Notes: generated by a model from the letters alone, not told the origin. A stretch of DNA of 64,000 bases from Enoplolaimus lenunculus (GCA_030248215.1 JASANG010001233.1:1-64000), one strand, 5' to 3'; positions 1 to 12,188 are shown, counted from the first letter of the stretch. Made by a program: numbers and translations.

Positions 1-490
1 ATTTTTCCCCGCACTCCGAATTTTGCCTGCCCACTGGATGGTCAATGTAATTTTGCCGCGGTGGTCAGAAAGTTTATCTGGGGGCAGGAATGCGCGAGGA
101 TAAGAGTCTCCTAGCCCCAAATCTTTTTCGGGATAATCGGTGTTTCGGAAGCGTTCGCCGGATCGCAGCCGGCGAGGAATTTTTATCGTACGGAATTGTG
201 CGCGACATTTTATTCAACGATCCGGTAGCGATAAGTGTTTGCGTTCAGATGGTGTATACATTGCGAGCCCGAGATGGGAAACCCATCCCGGACGTGATCG
301 GGCGGAGTAGCATAACTAGACCTAGTAGCCAACCTCGATCAAACCATAAGGAGTACCCGCCAAGGATGGGTGGCAAGGACTTTCGATCCAGGGTAACCTA
401 CCTTATAGGAGGGCTAACAAATTTTTCAGGAGGAGCATTCAAGGGTTTTTAATGACTTACAAGCAGGGTTGAAAATTTTCGAGGGGAGGT
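1..490. other. GC-richer left-edge segment, unassigned
   Basis: This stretch is visibly richer in G+C than the DNA that follows. A 120-codon open frame lies on the plus strand (90-452), but its product resembles nothing I recognise and it has no repeat or domain. If gene 1 continues leftward, this is intron or insert DNA. No function is claimed. Confidence 0.25.
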
Positions 491-573
491 TAATGTTTGT
501 CCAAGGGGTGACAAAGCCCATCCCACTTTAGCTTTCCCTTGGCTACGGGCCCGGTTCGTTTGAGTTTCGCGAA

Positions 574-1310
574 GCGTTTTATGTTTTGTACTTGGGGGTC
601 GAAAGGTGGATGTCCGTCCGTCCGTCTGTCCGTCTGTCCGTCCGAAAAGAATCTCAGGAACGGCTGAACCGATTTTGATAAACTTTTTTGTTTGAAAGCC
701 AATTATCCTGGAGTGTTAACCTCGCATTGGGGCTTTAAAATTTTAAGCCGTTTATTAGCTACAGGCTAATTTGCATAATTAATTAAGCCTAAATTAGGAC
801 TTTCCACAATAACTCACTAATTATTACAGTTAGAAGCAATGTAATTTTGGCATGAAAAGGTTTTTGGATGCGAGAAATCTGCGTAGACTGTGTACAAACC
901 TCCAAAATCGATAATTGAGCAGTTAGCTAATAGATAATTTGCATATTAGCATAGTTTATGAGCCTAAATTACGACTTTTTACAATATTTCACTAATTATT
1001 AAGGTTAAAAGCAATATAATTTCAGCCCTAAAGGGTTTTTAGGTGCGAGCAATTTGAATAAATAGTTTACAAACATCCAAAAACGATAATTGAACAGTTA
1101 GATAATAGCTAATTTGCATATGAGCTTAATTGACAAGACAAAATTAGGTCTTTTGAAATTATTCCAAAAATTATTAGGGTGCCTGAAGGGTTTTTGGGTG
1201 CGCGGAATCTGAGGAAATTGCTTACAAACCTCCAAAACCGATAAATTAATAGTTAGCTAATAACTAATTTGCATATTACCTTAATTGCTTACATGTGTTC
1301 GAGCTTCGCT
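574..1310. repeat. Dispersed repeat A, copy 1 (CCGTCC run plus ~172-bp tandem units)
   Basis: The segment starts with a pyrimidine-rich CCGTCCGTCTGTCC run and the motif GAACCGATTTTGATAAA. It continues with about three tandem units of roughly 172 bp, each carrying ACTAATTATTA and AATTTGCATATTAGC. A second copy lies at 53,196-53,777 in the same orientation with the same order of parts. Similar CCGTCC-then-ACCGATTTTGA sequences are common dispersed repeats in invertebrate genomes. No open frame is conserved between the copies, so it is non-coding repeat DNA. Its transposon class is not clear. Confidence 0.6.
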
Positions 1311-1712
1311 CAATAAATGTAGTCCCACTACGACTGGTTTATTTAAGTTTTGTTACTAACAGAAAATATTGAAAAATTCCAACGGCAAGTTGAGCTAGCT
1401 ACCGATCAGCATTTTTGACTAAAAATGTGAAAAATAAATTCTTACTTTAAGCCAACGAACGACGTACTATCCACAAGTTGCCTAAAAAATCAAACAAAAA
1501 TATAATACTGGAGTCAAACTTGCAAAAAATGTCTTAAAATCGCACAAATGTTACAAAATTTATCGCCAACTGACAAAAACAATATTTAAACGTTCACAAC
1601 AGCAAGACGCAAATGGTACACAATTACGCAAAATAAAATATTTTAAAAAAACACTGAATTTACACAGCCAAATATTTGCAAAAATTCTATCAAATTCAAA
1701 AAAATAACTTAC

Positions 1713-4700
1713 GGTGTTCCGGAACTGAATAATTGCGGTATCGGAGATGAACTAAAACAGTAAAAGCAGTTGTAATATATTTCACATACAACAAACCCAC
1801 AAGAGCAATGACTGATAGAGTCTTTAGCTTACCACGCTACCGCTTAGTTACACTGTCTCACCATCAGCTGATGAGTGTCAGTCTAGGTAGGAACCGGGAC
1901 ATCAGACCTTTTTAACTAAGCAGCTGGAAAACCGGGCTACAGCGGGGATCGAACTCTCAGCCTATGGATCCTTAAGCGAGCACTCTACCACTGCGCCACG
2001 CAGCCCGCCTGTCCAACTACCATTTTCCTCGACTATATTTGTCGGCCGTATGCTGCCAGCTAGCATACATACAGTGCACTGCACTATATTGCATGTGCAC
2101 ATAACGGACAAGCATGTCTCACATGCTTACAATGAGTTTTTACGGCTTAATGCTTTATAAGAACTTCAACATTACTGCTACTGCATATGAAGGAACTTCA
2201 TCTGGATCGGTGTTTTACGGATATGCAACATTAGCATCACAGTTTATTCGCCTCTATGCATCCGCTTGGCAAAATACCGTCTTCTCTAAAAGCTTAAACT
2301 AACTTGATTTAAGCTTAACGTAATCGAGCAGTATTAAACTAACTTTTTTAGATTAACTAAACTAACAGTGGGGTTTACGCTTAAACTCATTTAAAATCTT
2401 ACATATTTTTAGTTTAAGTTAAACTAATGAGCTCTTACATATACATCATTTCTGGGCTGTACTTGTTTTTTTAAACTTATAAGTTTACAAGTTTACTTAA
2501 ACTCGTATTAAACTTAAAAACATGTTAGTTTTGAGTGAATACTTAAAATTCTAGTTTAGTTCGTTCGTCCAGCCGTTTAAGTTTTACTTAAACTAATACT
2601 CAAGTTTAGATATCCTCAGTTAAATATTTGCGTTACTTTCATATAAAAAATCAGATACGAAATTTTGCAGGCATCTATTTTTATTTTTCATATCCAGATG
2701 CAAAGTGTAACAAGCTCAACTGACACAAGGGTCTGTATTCTCAAATGTGTGCAGCATCTACCACCAGTAGTTAATAAGTCTTGTGACTGTCGAACCAGTA
2801 AATGCTGAGGCTCAAAATTCGAAACATTTATTCGGGTTTAACTTGTTCTATTCTTTTACCATGTTTGATTTCAGTAACTGCAATGGTTAGCGAGTGTGAA
2901 AAAATATTACTAACTGATGATAGTTGCTATACACATTTGAGAATATCGGCTACGATTTAGAGTACAAAAGTGCAGTTTAAATTGTTGTAACATTTTGTTA
3001 AAATTTCGAAATTTGTGCGATTTATTTTCTTCGTTTGTGAATTTTATACTGAAATTTTCGGTCATAAATTGAAAATAATAATCGGTTGTGCAATTTATAA
3101 TGAAGCATTCACGTTATACTGTGTACGGTAATTAAATAATTGACCACGTTTTTGAATTGAGTACTAAACTGTACTATTATTGAAATTATACGAGCCACCT
3201 TTGAGTGGCGCTGTAAATGTCGGGCGGCGCTGTCCGCCACTGTGCGGCGCCATTTGTCACCGTCTGTAACCGTACGGTATCGTACGCAAGTAATTCACGA
3301 ACGATACCGCACGGTGACGTACGTTGAAGTACGATGACGTACGGCGACGGACGGCGCATGACGTCATCAAAACGATACCGTCACCCATACTGATGTCAAG
3401 TCTGCTTGACACTCGTCAAAGGAAGTATGAACATTTTAGCGATGTTTCATCAGTGTGTAACGTTAGCACTGTGTCAATCTGTTGGATACAACGCATCGTT
3501 GCGGTATCGGCTTGTTCATAGGCTTTGTGAAAAAATTTTGCTCAAATGATAGATTGTTCAATGCAAAATTGACGCATATCTCGATCTAGAATCTTTTCCG
3601 TTTTAGAATACAGCAAGCTTATTCTATTTACAAACTACGGACAAAAGAGTAGTCAGTAGTAGTGTTACGGCTGCGATCAACGGGTACCTCTGCGGACGAA
3701 TCCGAGTGGTATCCCTCACGGGTGTCCTTGGCCGTGGATCTACCTTATAAGCCTACGTGTCCAGAGGATGATGGTCCCCCGGGCGTGATATCGGGTTTTG
3801 AGAGTCACAAAATTCCGATATCGTCTTACGCCTAAGCCCTTGACGATACGCGTTTAGCGGAGAAGTAATTCGCACCCGTAGCGATCAGAGTCAAGGCCGA
3901 GTCTGTCGAACGGGCCGCCTGCTAAAATTTCTCTTAATAATTCCAAAGCGCGGGTTTCTGGATGAGCGTGGTCTTTGGCTGCTGTTCTAAGGTTGGCTGG
4001 TTTCACGGGTGATCCAAAGGCGATCCTGAAGAATTTTAAAGCATACGGTCAGCGACCCCTATAAAGAAAGGCGGATCGATCCAAGCCTCTAGGTTTTAGT
4101 GATCTTACCCTTAGTTCAGGCTAAGGCTAGCGAGAGTTATAGCTTTTGACCTAGTAATTCAATGTTTTGAAACTCCACACAAAATATTTTAAAAGCCATG
4201 GCTCAGAGCCAGGATGTTCAAAGTAGCGCTCTAGATGCAACAATCACACCCAAGTAAAGTTTTGATTTATTGTAGGAGCACATAGTACGTATGATATGAG
4301 AAACACGGTTATACCTTAATTAGGATATGCCTCGTGTTATCGAAAGTTGAACGTTGACTTGAGTTGAGTTAATTTGCGCCGAACGCTGATAGCAAGAATA
4401 AGTTTGAATAGTTAAACGTAATTGCTAAAAGTACAGAAATTAATGAATCTCCAGGTTTCAAAAATTAGCAAGTTTAAACGTGTACCTGTAGCGACCTGAA
4501 TGTGGACTAACCACCTTACCGCTAGGATATCGGGCCTTAGAAAGCTGAGCGTTTTAGGTCGGCGCAGTTGCTGAGATTAAAAGCTACCGAGCCCCAATGG
4601 GTTTGGACGACGTGGGCCAAAGAATTCTTAAGTCCAAAAGACACCCTTGATTAGCATGTGCGATTGGGCGGGGATTCCCTCCGAGGGGCGTAGCATGAGG

Positions 4701-7700
4701 GGCTCGATAGGACAGTGACTTAAGTTGCGGTCTGAAATGCCATACATGCGTACCATGGACCCTGGAGAATATACTCGTGGTCCCAAGACTATCCCTATGT
4801 CCTAAGCACTGGCTAAGCATGTCTCCGATCGCGTCTGATGCGCAACAAAGTCTCGTTTAGAATTTCCTGGAATTTGCGAATCCTACACGGGCTACACGTC
4901 CAGCAGTTCAATTGTCAACCTGGGGAAAATTCTTACTACTATCCTAAGTAAGGCCCGGCAAGCACCATTTAAGTCTCGGGGTAAACCAAATTTTTCTAGC
5001 GTGACCGGGGCTTGGCTCTTTTGTTTGACATATCCTAAGTGCTTAGCACTAGTCTGCGGTGGCCTTCTCGTCGCGGTTGACAATTGCACAGCTCGACCCC
5101 AGTCGGGTTATCCTTCACCGATTGGGTGACTTTTAGTTTTTTAGCACGGTATGCGGATTTCCAAAAGTTAAAACCAAATTAAATTGAGGTCCTGTGTTGT
5201 CGCCAACTACAAGGAACCTGAAATTTTAGAAATTTTACTCACACCCCCTTTGTGAAACTATATAGTCCAAACCGGGCCTATAGCTTATTCATTTTGCTAA
5301 AATTTGTAGCTCGTTGAGCGCTTCTCTGGTACCCCCGTCCGGTACGCTTTAATACAGCGCCCCGAGTTCTCTCAAGTGCACCGTGTCGCCATACAGTGCA
5401 CCGGAGAGAACCGGTTTGCTGCCGCGGCTCGAGCTCGCGACTAAAAAAATCTTTGAAAATTGAACTGAACTGAAAATGCAGCCCGTGCACTGCTCTTATA
5501 TACCCCTCCCAGACCTCAGGTGATTGGTTTGAGTTTTTAACCAATGAAAAATCCATAGCAAACGCGATCGGAAACGATACTATTGGCCAACGCACCACGG
5601 CTGAGGAGAGCCAATGAAATGATGCAAAACAGACGCAGCGAGACGCATCTCTATTGGTTACAGAAATCGGCTGCAAAGAGCCAATGAAAGGAATTCAACC
5701 GTCACAACCGGTGCACGCTGATTGGACGGTTCAAATTTACGCGTGAAATTGGCTGTCCAACACAGAAAGGGGTCGCGCCGAAATATTGGAGTCCCTCACG
5801 ATTAAGGCGGGGAAAACGCTAAGGTTTGACACAGCCGTACCCAGGCCCAAGTGCCAGGCAACCCCCGAGATCCACCGGCACGCATGTATGACTTTGACCG
5901 CCAGGTCACTCTCCTTTTTGAGTGTGACATATCCTTTTTCCTAGTATTCTTAACCAAAGCAAATGATAGAAGGGAGGGTGTTGTCAGCTTTTCAGAACCT
6001 GCATTGTATAGGGAACCCAAATAACAAATCGCAATTAGCTAAGAAATAGCAAAATTAACTACAAGAAACACACACTAATGCAAAATAGTCTCGGCACTCG
6101 TAACAAACCCATAGTCAAGCATAAGCCTAGCCGCAAGTAACTTTCAACCTATTTGGATAGCCTGTGAGCTAAACATATAAACGTGGCCTGGTAAGCTGAG
6201 AGTGAGTCCAAGTCTGATCACGTAGGAAAAAGGGACATATTCTGAAGTTGCTGCTGCAGGTGCAAAGTTTCCGGTTTTCTGTTGAATTCTAAAACATCCG
6301 TCCTACAAGGTGCCTAGCCCGAGTACCTAGTAAAAGTTTCCGAATCGTTCAAAACAAAGTTCAAAATACAACAAGCAAACATCCAGAGTAACCAAACAAG
6401 GGCAGTCCAACTCATTAATTGAAAAGAACAAGCAGATTAGCACAATAAAACATCCAAGGTGCAACTCATACATCATGATCTTATTAAAACCACTATGATA
6501 CTCATCCTGCCGTTAAAAATAGCCCATGCAGCTAATAAGACTTTACAATATCTTAAACTCGGTCCAGTGAGACACTCGAAATGTGGGGTCCTAAGAAATT
6601 GTAATAGTTGTAACTTTCGAAATAGCGGTTCGCGGGTACCAGTCAGGGTGGTTTTATTGCTTCCCGGAATGCACCGAACCGGATGAGACTATTCCTATTC
6701 CCAGATGCTATAAAACATGGCTCTGCAATTCTGTCCTAAAATCCGTGGGGATTCCGAAATTTCAGGAGCTCATAACTCTTTAACGGTTAGCCGGAGACCC
6801 CTGGTCAGGGTGGTTTTATTACTCAGCCCCTTGAGCTCTATCGAAATATAGGAACTGTGAATGCGAATTCCCGAATTCGTGTTTTTGCATTTTCCACCCC
6901 TCCAATCCGTGAATTCACACACGCAAAATACCGGGGAACGGAGAGACCTATAACTCGCTAACGACTGATCGCAGACCCTAAGTCAGGGTGGTTTTATTGT
7001 TCAGCTCGACAAGCTCCATCGAATGGTAGGGGTCCCAACTAAGGATTCCGAAATTCGTATTTTGGCGTTTTCCGACCTCGGATCCGTAAAATTATACACG
7101 TAAAATTCCCAAAACGAAAAAAGGCCTATAACTTCCGAGCAAAGAGTCGCAGACCTCGAGTCAGGGTATTTTTCTTGTTCAGCGTAAGGAGCTGCGTCGA
7201 TTGATACCAATCTCGATGCTCAATTCCAAAATTCGCATTTTGGCATTTTTCAACCTTGGATCCGTAAAATTATACACACTAAATTTCAAAAACTATAAAC
7301 ACCTCTAACTCTTGAACGAATGACTTCCGAGCCCCAGTCAGGGTATTTTTCTTACTCAGCTCGGCGAGCATTATCGATTGGTGGGGGTTTCGACCGCGAA
7401 TTCCGAAATTCGCATTTTTGCATTTTTCACCCTGGGATCCGTAAAATTATACACATAGATGCACAAAACTTTGAATGGCCCTAACTCCCGAAGGAGAGGT
7501 CCTGGATCTGGGGTCAGGGTATTTTTATTGCTCAGCGCGACCGGCTCTATCGAACAGTAGAGGTTTCGTCGAGATACCTAAGAATTCACATTTTGGCGTT
7601 TTTCTGCCCCCGGATCCGTAAAGCTCCACATACAGGCATTCGGGCCTTATCTAAGTATAACTTTCGAATGAACCAACTCCGACCCATGGTCAGGATATTG

Positions 7701-10700
7701 TTATTGCTCCGTGCAGCGAGCTCCATTAAATAGAATAGACCAGGCCGGGGTTCTGGCACTTCTTGCCTGAGAACCCGTGTATACACAATCTCGAACTTAA
7801 ACCATGAAAAGCGTAGTATACACGCGTCAGCCAGCAGAATCTCTCGCTAGGCGTCCCGAGGCTCCTGATAATTGAGATTCCGAGCCTCCCACTTGTAGTC
7901 AGAACCCACAAAAATTCCTAATATGAAAAAGCCCTCCCTTACTCGAAACGCCCGTAGCCATTCTCCCCCCAAACTTAAAATTCCACCGTTTTGAACACTC
8001 AACGTTAAACGCAACTCACGGGTCATTAACCCATCACCTCAACGCGCAGAGATTTTTCCTCATATAATCATTAAGTGGCCATTAATCACATTTACAATTG
8101 GTTGTAAAATTTCTGACTCCTCAACGAATTTTATCTACGGGCGACAACTGCATACTTTACCGAGCGGAGCGTTATAACTCGCAAAACAAAAGAGAAAGGA
8201 GGGGCGAGCGCTCGACCCATGCACCCCTTATGAATATATCATTGGGCTACAAGGGCATCCCGGGTAGACTGCTGGTACAGGGTTAGGATAAAACCTCAAG
8301 TCACTAAGAAAAACTGGTCAAGAGGGAGGACTAGTGTACTGAACTAGGGCAAACGGCCACACCCCTATTTATGTTTGAACACTGTGCTCCCAGGGCTGGT
8401 CCACCCTCCTCTATTATGTTGGGCTTGTACCTTCCCTGTACCCCAGGACATTTGTATTCCCTCCCCGGCCTCAGATGCAGCACAGCGCCGATACTCGCGT
8501 TAAAGGGACTCGACGAGTGTATTCTTGCACTGGGGGCGGGTGCCCTATGGATGCAAACAATTCCCGGAGGGGCCTAATTGGCGGTCCCTGGTACCCATAC
8601 CTTAGCGGAAGGGTCGTCCCTAAACATCAAAACAGCTCTGTTCAGAGGTTGCTGCCGCCCCCGACCCACTTTTGCTTCATTAATTCTTTAAGCACTATCC
8701 ACCCAGAAGAGGAGATCTGCACTCACAGTGGTCTACCTTACACGAAACGCTGTATACTTGCTAACAGACGCGGGTGGCAAAGGGTTAAACTTGGGGCTCC
8801 TCTCCCAACCAAAACGAGTCCGTGAGCAGTGCGATCGCTATAATCACTGCTCAGCGCGCTCCCTTCTTGAGGGCAACGAAGGTCCTTGCCCAAGGTTCGA
8901 CTCTTTCGCACGGTATGGCATCCCCTCCCTGTCTCTGTCTAACTCCTATACTGTTCTCGTTTCGTTTAATTGCGATGTACGTTTTAGAATTTTTGCCTCC
9001 TTTAGCGATAAGCTCTACTACTATTCAGTGCGCGTATCTATTGTTTAACTACCAGTCGGATGCACGAGCGTAACAACGCAACACAGTGACTATCTAGTCG
9101 GATTCCGGTGCAAACAATGAGGGTGGTGAGAATTTTGTCTCTAAGATTGCTAGTCAAACCGGTCATGATCTCGGGGCTAGTCGCAGGCAGGAGCGCAATA
9201 TTCTAGTCAGATAATTATGAGCTAACACCACATTAAGGTAGAGAGAACAACACATTAACGGATGCAATCGTATGAAAAATTACATGAAAGTACTACATGC
9301 CAGAAGATGTATATATAAAAAACATACCAGGGTGCAATAGTTACGTACTAGGAGATACCAAAAAACATACCACAATGCATAGAATAACAACGACGGAATC
9401 ATGAACATAGCACAAATGATTACGGTTGATCCGCCGTGAACCCAACTAGCACAGATCGAGAGGAGAACCTTACATCCAAACTCTATAGCTCCTACTTGTT
9501 AAGTTAGAACATGTTGCCTCGATATCGTTCTATTCCGAAACCTTAAGGAGAGACAATCGGGGTGCCGAAAGTAATTCAGTAACCTGAAATTTTCATTCTA
9601 TTCTCAATGGTATAAGATCCGTACCTGTGCAAGAAGGTAATGCAAAAAGGGAAGCCTGACACAAAAGATAACACGGCATTACTGCGAAAAACAAAACATT
9701 ACAAAATAATGCCAAACTAAACATGCGACACCATGAAAAAGGGAAAACCAAACACAATATTAGCACGCAAAAGTCCAGAGCATACACCAAATGACGCTCG
9801 TTCCGGCAGCCAAAATCAATCAAGGTCCAAACTTCGCGAGATTGATTGTCCCGTTGATAATTTTATCACAATGAACCAAAATCTACCTAAATTCCGTACC
9901 AAAGTTGCATTCTGGGTAATGGTAAAAGGATGTGTCCCTGACAGTAGTAGGTGCAAAATACGCTTCCTGCACTGTTGTGACCCGAATAAGAGGGGGTAAT
10001 TAGAGGGGAGTCCCCATTTGGAGTCCCAATCAATAGGAGTCCGTATTCCTAATAAGAGTCCGTTAGCGGATAGAGTTCCTAAACCCTAATTAGAGCCCAT
10101 AAATGTCAATTATCCCTAATTGTAGTGCATAAATGACTCCAGCACAAATACGGCAGAGTTCGAAACTTTAAAACACACTGGAGTTTTGAAAGTATATTCC
10201 TAAAAGTATAACCTTGCATTATCGCTCAAATTTTTGATGCAAGGCAAAAAACGTTTATTTCAACGGATAGTACCTTGTATTATCGCTCAAGCTTTTGACA
10301 CAAGACAAATAAACGTTTTCAACGGATAGTTGCAGTACCGGATATATATCAGTAACGAAGGGTGGCAGGACGTGGGTTAAAAATAAATAACAGTCCGTAA
10401 CAGAATAACAAGAGGGGTACCATCTGGAGAGGCTAAATAAATATCAGCCCCATCTCTTTTTCGGGTCATTACAGTATACATCAACAAATAAACCGTGTCT
10501 TCTGTTTCTATGTCATGGCTATAGTTTTATAATTGCAAGCCTAAAATGTGTTGGACATTTGAATAGTTTTATTTTGGAACCAATTAAATCACAGAGTGGT
10601 ATCTCTAGCAACATGGTAAAAAATTTTTTACAGTAGCGTAAACAGTATATAACGTGAATGCTCCATAATACTCGCAGGTCTGAGATATGCAAATTTGTAT

Positions 10701-10916
10701 ATTATTTTAATAATATATCAGTCAAAATTGTTGCAGTATTTGCAATCCCGACATTTTATTAATTTGCATACCACGGACGTATATTAAAATCGGCTGGAAT
10801 GCTGTCCAAAATACGTATGTGAGGCGTTTCAACTTTAATAATACGGATATAAATGAAACTTACGACTGAGCATGACATGTGGCAAGAATTGCCGCAGCAA
10901 GTAATAGTGATAGCAT
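1713..10916 (-). CDS. Gene 1 of the secreted acidic family, 5' part (exons 1 and 2)
   Basis: Exon 1 (10,916-10,864) starts with ATG and encodes a short signal peptide (MLSLLLAAAILATCHAQ) before a GTAAGT donor. It has the same 53-nt length as exon 1 of genes 2 and 3. Exon 2 (1,751-1,713, 39 nt) has a TTTTAG acceptor and a GTAAGT donor and encodes SSSPIPQLFSSGTP across the junctions. It aligns with exon 2 of gene 3 ([15 protein letters not shown]). Both junctions are phase 2, as in the sister genes. Intron 1 is about 9.1 kb and contains the GC-rich block at 3.66-9.57 kb. The acidic and helical exons would lie left of the window. It could be a pseudogene, but nothing in the two visible exons is broken. 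Confidence 0.7.
1934..2006 (-). pseudogene. tRNA-like sequence, probably the head of a SINE
   Basis: Read on the minus strand this is 73 nt long. Its ends GGGCTGC and GTAGCCC pair as an acceptor stem with one G-U pair. It has a box A-like GTGGCGCAGTGGTAGAG with a four-pair D stem, and a box B-like GAGTTCGATCCCC. The anticodon and T stems pair poorly, so I read it as a tRNA-derived SINE head or a tRNA pseudogene and not a working tRNA. The pyrimidine/purine-mixed tail toward 1,830 may be the SINE body. No second copy of this body is in the window. Confidence 0.5.
2283..2615. mobile_element. MITE-like repeat B, copy 1 (AGTTTAAG-rich)
   Basis: About 330 bp full of AGTTTAAG/CTTAAACT words with inverted ends of the type AAAAGCTTAAACTAAC. 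The same sequence lies in reverse orientation at 23,940-24,292, including the internal landmarks CTGGGCTGTA and CCAGCCGTTTAAG. It has no coding capacity. The repeated inverted structure suggests a MITE, but I could not fix a target duplication. Confidence 0.55.
2729..2948. mobile_element. MITE family C, copy 1 (TATTCTCAAATGTGTG ends)
   Basis: The terminal inverted repeats read GTATTCTCAAATGTGTG on the left and CACATTTGAGAATA on the right, with a non-coding interior of about 180 bp. A second copy is at 11,562-11,770. Degraded relatives sit in the same intron of gene 2 (about 20,410-20,628) and gene 3 (about 38,600-38,690), next to exon 6. No transposase. Confidence 0.6.
3195..3400. repeat. CGTACG-rich palindromic segment
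   Basis: A dense run of CGTACGGT, GACGTACG and GCGGCGC words in otherwise A+T-rich DNA. A related run lies at 13,965-14,090. Both are strongly self-complementary, and neither has an open frame or a clear boundary. They are probably related insertions or foldback repeats. Confidence 0.4.
5188..5730 (-). promoter_or_regulatory. TATA/Inr promoter with seven alternating CCAAT/ATTGG boxes
   Basis: On the minus strand a TATATAAG box lies at 5,503-5,496. The initiator-like TCAGTT follows at the right distance, with its A about 31 nt after the first base of the TATA box, near 5,472. Upstream lie seven CCAAT boxes in alternating orientation, at about 5,721, 5,681, 5,653, 5,611, 5,582, 5,541 and 5,523. 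Downstream, around 5,204-5,188, TGGCGACAACACAGGACC has the form of a retroelement primer-binding site. The whole would fit a long terminal repeat pointing left, but a second repeat is not in the window. A host or satellite promoter remains possible. Confidence 0.5.
6560..7780. repeat. 177-bp tandem repeat, about seven units
   Basis: The motif GTCAGGGTRKTTTT recurs at about 6,642, 6,804, 6,982, 7,160, 7,337, 7,513 and 7,689, giving steps of 162 to 178 bp. Each unit also carries GGATCCGTAAAATTATACAC, a run like CCGAAATTCGCATTTTGG, and TCTATCGA. Units have diverged at many positions, so the array is old. It lies just upstream of the leftward promoter-like cluster. No protein is supported. Confidence 0.75.
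9972..10474. mobile_element. MITE family D, copy 1 (CTGTA-TGACCCGAATAAGAGG ends)
   Basis: The ends are inverted copies of TGACCCGAATAAGAG. The interior holds CCCTAATTRGAG and GGATATATATCAGTAA landmarks shared with the copies at 19,509-19,948 (reverse) and 49,159-49,586. A TA target duplication is clear in those two. This copy has an extra partial tandem duplication of the segment with TATTATCGCTCAA. Non-coding; a Tc1/mariner-like mover is the likely source. Confidence 0.7.
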
Positions 10917-11561
10917 TGTTACTTGCGTGCGGTTTCTTTAAATTATTAAAAGAAATTAAATAAATTAAAGCTAAAAAATAAAGTAAAATCATTCTTTTTA
11001 CAAAAATTCACTCGAAGATCCAAGGGATTCACCCAGGTCGCCTACCACTAATGATAACCGAAACAAAAATTTTGTATTCAAATTTAATACTAAAATTGCC
11101 TAGGATGAGTTAGAAAATTCGCCAGGCCAGTAAGTAGGCGACTTAACTTGCTAAATTTGCCAAAACTTTAACCTGGTATTCATACCAGAATTTCCAATGA
11201 CTGACAATCGAGGTTGAAACTTTTGTATGGAGCCAAAAAATGTTCTGGAGTAAGCTAAGCCCCACTGTCCTCGTCCGGCTACGATACCACAATGGTCTTA
11301 GCAATGTTTAGAACATCTGAAATTTATCTCAAAAATAATGGCAATGATTTGTCTAAGAAGTAATCTCATTATGAGTTGCGTTGATATGTAAACAATATGG
11401 TTTTAATTTAACCATCGTTCAGGAAACGTAAGTGTTTAACAATTATTACGCGTACGAGCGTTGCAAAATCTTCACAAGACGTCAACAACCCTTTCAGACC
11501 TCATCTCAGCAAAGTGTTATATAGTCGAGCGATAAGTGTAATCGCCTATCACTTATACCAA

Positions 11562-11770
11562 GGGTACGTATTCTCAAATGTGTGTAGTACCTAATCACCA
11601 GTTAGCAATACGTTTTCAAATAAGCGAACTATAGCAGCTACAAATGCCAAACTTGTGTGCTGCTCAAATTCAACTAATGTGCCAACGTTTACACTACTCG
11701 ATTGGATGGTTCGAAATTTAAAAGTCTTATTTCCAACTGATGATAGGTGCTACACACATTTGCGAATACG
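11562..11770. mobile_element. MITE family C, copy 2
   Basis: The ends GGGTACGTATTCTCAAATG and CATTTGCGAATACGTTC are inverted repeats matching the copy at 2,729-2,948. The interior is A+T-rich and non-coding. The first family landmark GTGTGTAGTACCTA mirrors TAGGTGCTACACAC near the other end. Confidence 0.6.
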
Positions 11771-12188
11771 TTCAAAGAAACGAAATATTAGCAATAGTAT
11801 CAGGCGATTTATATGCTAATGTGTTTCATAACATTTGCCAGCCCGCCCCCACCACGGCAAAATTTTTGGGATCCGCCTCTGCATAGAATTCAAAACTACA
11901 TATTTAATTAATACTCAAACTTACTTAATTTTTAGAGTTTTCGGGTTAAATTGAAACCAGATGCGATGTACAGAATATTACAAAGTGCACCAGGTTATGG
12001 TCATTTTTGTAAGAACGCTAGCACCAAACGGAAGCATTGGTCTTAACTGGTCAAAAAGCCTAAGCAGAATTTTGAACTACATTAATACAAATAGTCCAAA
12101 GGCCTACGTAACTGTAGAACTACGCCCTAAATCCGGCAGTTTTTTATATGACTACATCTGAGCAAGCTGTAATAAAAGATCTATATAA

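Larger units (their letters stand above)
3660..9570. other. GC-richer insert in intron 1 of gene 1
   Basis: Base composition changes near 3,660 and returns to A+T-rich near 9,570. The sequence is mostly unique. All open frames in it are short and unlike known proteins. It holds a promoter-like cluster (5,188-5,730, minus) and a 177-bp tandem repeat (about 6,560-7,780). Because gene 1 exons 1 and 2 lie on either side, the block is intronic. The best guess is a large inserted mobile element or the non-coding part of one, possibly of the same compositional class as the block right of 57.2 kb; no shared sequence was found to prove that. Confidence 0.4.

Noticed and set aside
8371-9073. A plus-strand gene from several overlapping frames in the GC-rich block
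   Set aside because: The frames are short, in different phases, not linked by good splice sites and unlike known proteins. Higher G+C alone lengthens chance frames.
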